The notes under the pieces: model-generated | What the model was told of the DNA's origin: nothing | The model's input: the letters and a program-made list of their open reading frames with translations, nothing else | Databases searched by the model: none | Translations under genes and position numbers: made by a program | Part shown: positions 1 through 5,082 of the stretch, piece after piece | Layout: each line of letters starts with the position of its first letter | Position numbering within the stretch: the stretch's first letter is position 1 | Assembly: GCA_021807585.1 (NCBI GenBank) | Contig: JAKBCQ010000047.1 | Span: 1 to 9,530 of the forward strand | Reading direction: 5' to 3' | DNA length: 9,530 nt | DNA from: Planctomycetota bacterium | Lineage (GTDB): Bacteria; Planctomycetota; Planctomycetia; Isosphaerales; Isosphaeraceae

Positions 1-507
1 CTCGTGTCGTTTCGGCCGCGATCGGAGGTCGAGGACGATCCGTCGTTTAAGCAAATCATTCCTTATGTGATCTTTCGCTCGGGAGATCATGTGTTTTGCT
101 ACACGAGGGGGAAATCGCAAGGCGAGGCGCGGCTGCACGCGCTTCATTCGATCGGGGTCGGCGGTCACGTTTCGGAGACCGACGTCGACGGGGGTAAAAC
201 CCGCGACGCGTACGAACAGGGGCTGCGCCGCGAGCTCGACGAGGAGGTCGAGATCGGGTCGAGCGGGATGTTGACATGTGTCGGTTTGATCAACGATGAT
301 TCGAACGCGGTGGGCGCGGTGCATCTCGGGGTCGTCCACGTTTACGACCTCGACGAGCCTTTCGTTTCGCCGCGCGAGGAGGGTTTAGCGAACGCTCGAT
401 TTGAATCCCTGGGGGATTTGCGGCGGCTCGCCGAGCGTCTTGAGACGTGGTCGCTCATCTGCGTCGAGCAATTCCTCGTCCCCGCCGCCGGGGTTGAGGC
501 TTGTTGA
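1..507 (+). CDS. MutT/Nudix-family phosphoesterase, 5'-partial
   Basis: Probable Nudix-fold hydrolase that would cleave a nucleoside-diphosphate-linked or related phosphate substrate; the actual substrate cannot be told. Counting from the GTG at position 4, the motif Gly-Gly-His lies at residues 53-55 and a degenerate Nudix box follows, with Arg-Glu-Leu-Asp-Glu-Glu at 76-81, the metal-binding core of the family. The Glu normally eight residues before that Arg is replaced by Asp (residue 68), and the loop after the glycines is longer than the standard five residues. The block around residues 14-53 (Phe-Lys-Gln-Ile-Ile-Pro, then Arg-Gly-Lys-Ser-Gln-Gly-Glu-Ala-Arg) recalls predicted MutT-type phosphoesterases found in many bacteria. 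The frame is open to the window edge (codon 1-3 is Leu), no ribosome binding site is visible, and from memory the family has about 35 more N-terminal residues, so the true start is probably outside. The 3' end overlaps the convergent hydrolase gene by 123 bp. Confidence 0.82.
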   Translation, partial: LVSFRPRSEVEDDPSFKQIIPYVIFRSGDHVFCYTRGKSQGEARLHALHSIGVGGHVSETDVDGGKTRDAYEQGLRRELDEEVEIGSSGMLTCVGLINDDSNAVGAVHLGVVHVYDLDEPFVSPREEGLANARFESLGDLRRLAERLETWSLICVEQFLVPAAGVEAC

Positions 508-1746
508 AACGACGTCGGGCGATCCGGTTGCGCCGGATCGAGTTGCGGATCGGATCCCGGCGGGATGCGACCCCGCGTCGGCCTGAGGCGACGGATGAGC
601 GGGTGATTGCGGCGACGCGAACGGCTGACGTTTATCGAGCCAGTCGATGATTTCCGGGAAGATTTCCTCGGGCGCGTGGCGACTCCAAACAAGGTCGCAG
701 TGGCCGTAATCGTCGATTTGGCCGTCGCGTTTGCCGTAACGTTTCAGCGTTTTATCGCTCGATCCGATCGCCTGATACGTGCGCAGCATCGACGGAATGT
801 CGTCCATGATGTCGGTTTCACCCGCGATTAAAAGCGTGGGGGCGCTAATCCGATTCAGTTGCGACGCATAATCGACGCGACCGTCGGCCGAGACATAATG
901 CCCGTATTTCATGAACGGAGCGAACTGTTTCAATGCGCCCGGCCCCGGATCTTCAAGCGTAAACCCATAAAAACGTGAAATTGTTTGCTGATCGACATTC
1001 GCCGCGTTGTAATAGAGGCTGTCGATCTTTTCGAGCCCTGGAGGGCGCGCGACGCGCATCGGCCGAGCGATCCGACTTGTGCTTAAGACGAGCATCAATC
1101 CGCGAAGGCTTTCACTCGCGCGGAGCATCTTCGTCTTGGGCGCCGTGACGAGCACCGCGGCGCAACCCATTCCCACGAAATTGGCGATCCGCTCGCGATC
1201 GGGCGCTTGCTCCAAATAGGGGAACATAAGTAAACCACCAAGGCTATGTCCGATCCAGTTGACGTGCTCGGAACCCGTTTTATCCCGAACGTAGGCGAGG
1301 ATCGCCGGGACGTCGTGCCACGTTTCGTCGTCGATCGTCCATTCACGATTACCGATTTCAGGAATCGGTGTTTGTCGTAATCCGCTGTTGATGACGCCGA
1401 CCGCGCCCGCTCGTCGGCTTCCGCCCGAGCCCCTCATATCGACGACGAAGACGTCGTAACCTCTTTTAGCAAGCTGACTTGGAAGGTGATTGTCGGTGAT
1501 CGTCCAGAACGTTCCGTTTAAGCCGAGCCCGTGACACAAGACGACGGGCATCTTGCCGGCATCCGGGAACGCGGGCGAATAGCGACGGATGCCGAGCAGC
1601 CAACCGTCGTCGGTTTTGGCCAAACCCTCGTCGCATGGCTTCAAGTCGCGATTCGGGTTATTGACGCGCACCATCGCGCAGCCCCACCCGGGCGCACAGA
1701 TCGCGACGATCAGCAACCACCGACACCAACTCGTTCGGCGCACCAA
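385..1746 (-). CDS. exported alpha/beta-hydrolase (lipase/esterase type)
   Basis: Serine hydrolase of the alpha/beta-hydrolase fold, probably an esterase or lipase acting outside the cytoplasm. The catalytic set is visible in 453 residues: oxyanion-hole His-Gly at 72-73, nucleophile elbow Gly-His-Ser-Leu-Gly-Gly at 166-171 with Ser168, an acid candidate Asp312 (Gly-Glu-Thr-Asp), and His349 in Asp-Tyr-Gly-His. Asp-Met-Arg-Gly-Ser-Gly-Gly at 103-109 is the usual strand-loop motif. The N-terminus (Arg-rich start, hydrophobic residues 10-19, Cys23 after Gly-Trp-Gly) is a signal peptide, possibly a lipoprotein signal with a non-canonical lipobox. The start is TTG, 7 nt after AAGGA; the next codon, GTG, is an equally possible start. 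The fold ends near residue 374. The last 80 or so residues are rich in Pro, Ser, Ala and Gly and look disordered; much of this tail is antisense to the Nudix gene. The substrate is unknown, and no neighbour clearly shares its pathway. Confidence 0.88.
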   Translation of the reverse strand: MVRRTSWCRWLLIVAICAPGWGCAMVRVNNPNRDLKPCDEGLAKTDDGWLLGIRRYSPAFPDAGKMPVVLCHGLGLNGTFWTITDNHLPSQLAKRGYDVFVVDMRGSGGSRRAGAVGVINSGLRQTPIPEIGNREWTIDDETWHDVPAILAYVRDKTGSEHVNWIGHSLGGLLMFPYLEQAPDRERIANFVGMGCAAVLVTAPKTKMLRASESLRGLMLVLSTSRIARPMRVARPPGLEKIDSLYYNAANVDQQTISRFYGFTLEDPGPGALKQFAPFMKYGHYVSADGRVDYASQLNRISAPTLLIAGETDIMDDIPSMLRTYQAIGSSDKTLKRYGKRDGQIDDYGHCDLVWSRHAPEEIFPEIIDWLDKRQPFASPQSPAHPSPQADAGSHPAGIRSATRSGATGSPDVVSTSLNPGGGDEELLDADERPRLKTLGEPPQIPQGFKSSVR

Positions 1747-2101
1747 CGAGGAATCCTTTCCTCAACCCGACGGCGACCTCGCCGTGCGTTCTTCACGGTG
1801 AAACGACGCGGGATTCTAATCAAGCCCTCTTTCCTTGGGAATGCGAACCGAGCGTCGATTCGAACGGACCGCTTCGGTTCGCGTGGAATGCGGTAAAAAC
1901 GCCGCCGAGCGTCGCGTGCTTCGACGATCAGTCGTCCATTCGCGGGAAAGCGAGCCCCGGTTCGGAAAGACCGGGTCCGGTTCAAGAGGAGCGAGCTCGA
2001 CGCGAATTATATTTGTATGAACAGTGATATAAATATTGGATCGGTCGTCGTCGCCTCGCCCGATAATCGTCGTCATAAATAAAATATCATTGCGCGATCA
2101 T
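1747..2101. other. intergenic gap between two minus-strand genes
   Basis: About 355 bp with no credible gene; the short open frames here have Arg/Ser-rich translations typical of shadows. It separates the stop of the sigma factor gene from the start of the hydrolase, too far for tight co-transcription, so the hydrolase probably has its own promoter here. The right third (about 2001-2101) is clearly AT-rich against a GC-rich background. A small dyad, CCCGGT at 1956-1961 and ACCGGG at 1970-1975 with an 8-nt loop, is present but has no following T run. Just past the sigma gene stop the transcript would carry a U-rich stretch (about 2076-2090), but I find no convincing stem to make it a terminator. 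Confidence 0.6.
2006..2034 (-). promoter_or_regulatory. possible promoter for the hydrolase gene
   Basis: On the minus strand an exact TATAAT hexamer lies at 2011-2006, preceded at 17 bp by ATTTAT (2034-2029), which matches TTGACA poorly. It sits in an AT-rich island upstream of the minus-strand hydrolase gene, and would give a leader of about 250 nt. In AT-rich DNA such a hexamer can arise by chance, so this is only a candidate. Confidence 0.25.
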
Positions 2102-3796
2102 TCATTCAGCTTTCGGCGCCTCGGTCGCTTCCGTCTGCTTGGCTTTGAGCTTGGCGACGATCCGATCCCCCGGCTTGACGATGTAATTCGTCGAATCGTC
2201 CCCCTTTTCGATCGCCTTGAGATAAACAGGGAGAATCAGCTCGGGCGCTTCGCGATCGATCGATCGGCGGATGATCTGAATATCCCAATCGTTTTGAGCG
2301 TGTCTTTGCTTGATCAAAGCTTCGCCGAGCACAATCCACAATTCGAATGTCGCTTGTCGATTCAGGTCGGGAATCGTTTTGACCGCGTTCAACGCCTCGG
2401 TCATCGAACGATCGGCAAGCTCCTTCGACCTCAATCCGCCGCCGATCGATTCGATAATCTCAACCACATGGATCTTTCGCCTCGTATCGTCTCGCGCCGC
2501 AACCGATTTGTTCTTCATCGCGGCTAAATCGATCCGATAGAGATTCTTTTGCGCTTGCTCAAAAGCGATCTCGGCGTCCTTCGCGGTTTTTTCCTCGGCG
2601 TCGAGTTGAGCTTTCGAAGCCGACTTCTTCGCAACCATCTCTCGCATCCATTTCACGCGATTCTTAAACCGTTTGAGATCGGCTCGATCGGTCGCGATCT
2701 CATCCTTATATTCTAACATATTAAAATTATAGAAATAAGTTCCCGGAGATTTAAAATCGCCTTCGAGATCGATATGATCGGCCGATTTTGGTGATTGCTC
2801 GGCGATCTTGGCGGATTTGAACGTCGCCGCGGGGGGATCGTCGTTCGATCCGGCGTCGTCGGGCGGGTTCAGGGCTTTCTCTTGGGCGTCGTCCCGATTC
2901 GCCAAGGTTCCGAGCCCTGCGCTCGTCGCGACGACCGCGGCGATCGAAACGAGAATCATCGTCATTTTGGCGATCGACATCATGGAAATCGGTCCTTTCA
3001 TAAGAATATAAGCTTTCACTGATCCTGTTCCGCCGATTACGGTTCGCTTCAAGGCGTGGCGAGCCGCCGCGGCGGTCGTCGATTTCAGCAGCGCCTTGGA
3101 GACGACGATCGCCTTCGCTTCTTCGGCGAGCGCCGCGACGAGGAGATTCGTCGAAAGCGCGATCCCCCGGCGAACAAGGCGTTTTCGCAGTTGTTCGCGA
3201 CCTCGAGCGAGCCGGCTTTTCACCGTTCCTTCCTTCCAACCAAGACGAACCGCGGCCTCGGTTTGCGTAAGTCCATCCAGATAACAGAGTGTGAGCACAA
3301 GCCGACGGTCGTCGGGAAGGCGATCGAGTTCGTCGCGAACGATCTTGCGGGTTTCGTTGATTTCGGCTTGTCGGCGCGCCGAACAGTCGGGTTCGGTTGG
3401 ATGATCGTGGAGAGAAACGACTGAGAGCGTGTCGATCGAGCGTTGGCGGCGTTTGCGGTATTGGGCTTCGGTTCGCATCCTCGCGGACACTTTTCGACTC
3501 ACGCCGCGGAGCCAAGATTCGAGCGAATCGGGGCGACGAATCGATTCGGCTTTATCGACGAAGACAAGAAAGGTTGTTTGGAAGGCGTCGTCGGCGTCTT
3601 GCGGGTCGTCGAGCGCGCGTCGGCAAATCCTCAATACCATCGGCGCGTAACGCGAAACGAGAGCGGCGAGGGCGGCGTCGTCGCGATCGGTCACAAATCG
3701 TTCCAGAAGGCTGGAATCGCTCTGTCCGGAGAAAACGCCCGCTTGAAAGAGCGTTTCCAGATCGCGTGCGAATAAGTTTGCTCGGCTCGATCGCAT
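2102..3796 (-). CDS. ECF sigma factor with membrane-anchored C-terminal extension
   Basis: RNA polymerase sigma factor of the extracytoplasmic-function class, much longer (564 residues) than the usual 180-200. Region sigma2 spans about residues 46-115, including the [11 protein letters not shown] motif at 63-73 that contacts core polymerase and the -10 element. Region sigma4 spans about 150-207, with the helix-turn-helix around 177-202 (Thr-Gln-Thr-Glu-Ala-Ala to Thr-Val-Lys-Ser-Arg-Leu). An Ala-rich linker follows (215-260), then one hydrophobic segment at about 274-298, an acidic Pro/Ala/Asp linker (300-325), a charged helical stretch that may form a coiled coil (362-420), and a mostly helical domain to the end that I do not recognise. 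The predicted topology puts the DNA-binding part in the cytoplasm and residues beyond 300 outside the membrane. No anti-sigma gene is next to it, so the extension may do that job. It is transcribed divergently from the ABC operon. Confidence 0.94.
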   Translation of the reverse strand: MRSSRANLFARDLETLFQAGVFSGQSDSSLLERFVTDRDDAALAALVSRYAPMVLRICRRALDDPQDADDAFQTTFLVFVDKAESIRRPDSLESWLRGVSRKVSARMRTEAQYRKRRQRSIDTLSVVSLHDHPTEPDCSARRQAEINETRKIVRDELDRLPDDRRLVLTLCYLDGLTQTEAAVRLGWKEGTVKSRLARGREQLRKRLVRRGIALSTNLLVAALAEEAKAIVVSKALLKSTTAAAARHALKRTVIGGTGSVKAYILMKGPISMMSIAKMTMILVSIAAVVATSAGLGTLANRDDAQEKALNPPDDAGSNDDPPAATFKSAKIAEQSPKSADHIDLEGDFKSPGTYFYNFNMLEYKDEIATDRADLKRFKNRVKWMREMVAKKSASKAQLDAEEKTAKDAEIAFEQAQKNLYRIDLAAMKNKSVAARDDTRRKIHVVEIIESIGGGLRSKELADRSMTEALNAVKTIPDLNRQATFELWIVLGEALIKQRHAQNDWDIQIIRRSIDREAPELILPVYLKAIEKGDDSTNYIVKPGDRIVAKLKAKQTEATEAPKAE

Positions 3797-3802
3797 GAGG
3801 TT

Positions 3803-3810
3803 TCACCTCC
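3803..3810 (-). promoter_or_regulatory. strong ribosome binding site of the sigma factor gene
   Basis: On the minus strand GGAGGTGA lies 6 nt before the ATG at 3796-3794. It is a full eight-base match to the 16S rRNA 3' end and the best such site in the window, and it fixes the start of the sigma factor. Confidence 0.8.
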
Positions 3811-3916
3811 CGGCAAGAGCGGGTCGCGTCGACATTGATTTCGTCGACTCTTATTGAAGGAGTGCATCAACAAGCGTCCGCCGGTCCCGATTTCTTGAAA
3901 TTCGGTGGGGAATCAA

Positions 3917-3930
3917 CCGAATCGATTCGG
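3917..3930. repeat. 14-bp perfect palindrome, candidate operator
   Basis: CCGAATCGATTCGG reads the same on both strands and lies near the middle of the divergent region, about 120 bp before the sigma factor start and 260 bp before the ATPase start. A symmetric site here would suit a dimeric regulator. Its centre is ATCGAT, related to the CGATCG-like words common in this DNA, so part of the symmetry may be background. Confidence 0.35.
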
Positions 3931-4079
3931 CCCGAGGTTGGAAACGACGGTCGTCCGGAGAGGCGTTGATCGCAAAAAGATCTCCGTCAAACGGGCGGGT
4001 TGGAAGCGGCGAGGCTACTGAGATCGTCTGATGAAGCCGGGTCGATCGCTCTCAGACAAGAATCACTGAATCCAACGGG

Positions 4080-4108
4080 TTGAATCGGCGACGCCGACTT
4101 TGCATAAT
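4080..4108 (+). promoter_or_regulatory. putative sigma70-type promoter of the ABC operon
   Basis: TTGAAT at 4080-4085 and CATAAT at 4103-4108 are separated by exactly 17 bp, matching the consensus hexamers at 4/6 and 5/6 positions. Transcription would begin near 4115, giving a leader of about 75 nt before the ATPase ATG. The spacer holds the inverted repeat TCGGCG-A-CGCCGA at 4085-4097, which could be an operator. No better candidate is seen between here and the gene. Confidence 0.42.
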
Positions 4109-4190
4109 ACGCGATTGACGCGAGGTCGACGGAATGCGCGGGATGTGTTTTGTCGTCGCCGACTCGCGATAATCCGAGGGGTTTAGCGGC

Positions 4191-4922
4191 ATGAGCGAAC
4201 CGTTGATGATCGAGGCGCGGGGATTAACGAAGCAGTATGGCTCGTTCATGGCGGTGCGCGACGTCACCTTTGGGATTCCGAAGGGGCAGGTTGTCGCGTT
4301 TCTTGGGCCGAACGGCGCGGGCAAAACGACGACGATGCGGTTGTTGACGGGATTCATCGCGCCGACGCACGGGAGTTCGTGGATTGGCGGGATCAACGTG
4401 CAGGAGAATCGGATCGCCGCGGCCGAGCGGATCGGTTATTTGCCCGAAAACGGTCCGTTATATTCGGATATGACTCCGCTTGATTTGCTCAAGTTTTTCG
4501 GCGAGGCGCGGGGATTAAGCGAAGGGACGTTGCGGCAGCGGATCGAGTTTGTGCTCGATCGGTGCGCGTTGGAATCGGTCGTCGGCAAGCCGATCGGCAA
4601 GTTATCGAAGGGATTTCGTCAGCGCGTGTCGATGGCTCAAGCGCTTTTGCACGATCCCGACGTGTTAATCATGGACGAACCGACATCGGGGCTCGACCCC
4701 AATCAAATTCGGGTGATGCGGCAATTGATCCGCCAACTGGGGGCGTCGAAGACGGTGCTCGTATCGACGCACATTCTTCAAGAGGTCGAGCCGATCGCCG
4801 ATCGCGTGCTGTTCATTCACGACGGTCGGATCGTGTTTGACGGAACATCGGCCGAGCTGACCGCGGGGGGCGTTTCGCTCGAGGATCAGTTCGCTCGGTT
4901 GACGGCGCGTCGGACGCACTGA
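4191..4922 (+). CDS. ABC transporter ATP-binding protein, GldA/NosF type
   Basis: Cytoplasmic ATPase subunit that powers the ABC-2 membrane protein encoded next. All nucleotide-binding motifs are present in 243 residues: Walker A Gly-Pro-Asn-Gly-Ala-Gly-Lys-Thr at 39-46, signature Leu-Ser-Lys-Gly-Phe-Arg-Gln-Arg at 138-145 (Phe where Gly-Gly-Gln would be typical), Walker B ending Met-Asp-Glu at 161-163 with Glu163 as the catalytic base, D-loop Ser-Gly-Leu-Asp at 166-169, and switch His194. The Q-loop position reads Tyr-Leu-Pro-Glu-Asn (83-87), with Glu instead of Gln, as is common in the GldA and NosF branch. The ATG is 9 nt after GAGGGG (4176-4181). The length is normal for a single-domain ABC-2 ATPase. 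The gene is the first of a three-gene cassette; 160 bp separates it from the permease fusion. The name gldA would overstate the function, since gliding is not shown. Confidence 0.96.
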   Translation: MSEPLMIEARGLTKQYGSFMAVRDVTFGIPKGQVVAFLGPNGAGKTTTMRLLTGFIAPTHGSSWIGGINVQENRIAAAERIGYLPENGPLYSDMTPLDLLKFFGEARGLSEGTLRQRIEFVLDRCALESVVGKPIGKLSKGFRQRVSMAQALLHDPDVLIMDEPTSGLDPNQIRVMRQLIRQLGASKTVLVSTHILQEVEPIADRVLFIHDGRIVFDGTSAELTAGGVSLEDQFARLTARRTH

Positions 4923-5082
4923 CGCGTCGGTTGGAAGCGCCGAACGCGAATCGATCGGGGTTCGATCGCCGCGATCGGGGCGCGGTTCATCAACGGATTT
5001 GCGTATAAGTTGGTCGTGAAGAATCAAAGACAAGCCCGCGTCGGAATTGTCGCGGGGGGTGGATTGACGAGGGATTTCAAGG
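4923..5082 (+). promoter_or_regulatory. ATPase-permease spacer with alternative CGATCG hairpins
   Basis: The spacer carries CGATCG three times, at 4952-4957, 4963-4968 and 4972-4977. Copies one and two can pair across a 5-nt loop, and copies two and three across a 3-nt loop, so the two hairpins exclude each other. CGATCGGGG is also a 9-bp direct repeat (4952-4960 and 4972-4980). No T run follows. In an operon transcript these stems could affect stability or the relative yield of the two proteins; no such role is proven. The permease ribosome binding site GAGGG is at 5069-5073. Confidence 0.35.

Larger units (their letters stand above)
3797..4190. other. divergent intergenic region between sigma factor and ABC operon
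   Basis: Nearly 400 bp without a credible gene, long enough to hold promoters for both directions. Going left to right it contains the sigma gene ribosome binding site, the sequence CGTCGAC repeated directly at 3827-3833 and 3842-3848 (15 bp apart), a 14-bp perfect palindrome at 3917-3930, and a sigma70-like promoter with an inverted repeat in its spacer at 4080-4108. I found no clear ECF-type promoter (no convincing GGAAC-like -35 element) in front of the sigma factor gene, so autoregulation is not shown by the sequence. Confidence 0.6.

Noticed and set aside
1956..1975. CCCGGT/ACCGGG hairpin considered as a terminator
   Set aside because: The stem is only 6 bp, no T run follows on either strand, and it is over 120 bp from the nearest stop codon.
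1816..2076. Short minus-strand frames in the gap between sigma factor and hydrolase
   Set aside because: Composition is Arg/Ser-rich, no ribosome binding site stands out, and no known small-protein pattern is present.
2751..3515. A 254-codon open frame on the minus strand in another frame of the sigma factor gene
   Set aside because: Its translation is mostly Arg/Ser repeats with no domain, and the overlapping frame encodes a clear sigma factor; it is a GC-rich shadow.
4052..4396. A 114-codon open frame on the minus strand, antisense to the start of the ATPase gene
   Set aside because: It mirrors the conserved Walker A region of the ATPase, a well-known source of false antisense genes; it has no family features of its own.
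4441..4460. Loss of the Q-loop glutamine in the ATPase as a sign of inactivity
   Set aside because: Leu-Pro-Glu at this place is usual in the GldA/NosF branch, and every other catalytic motif is intact.
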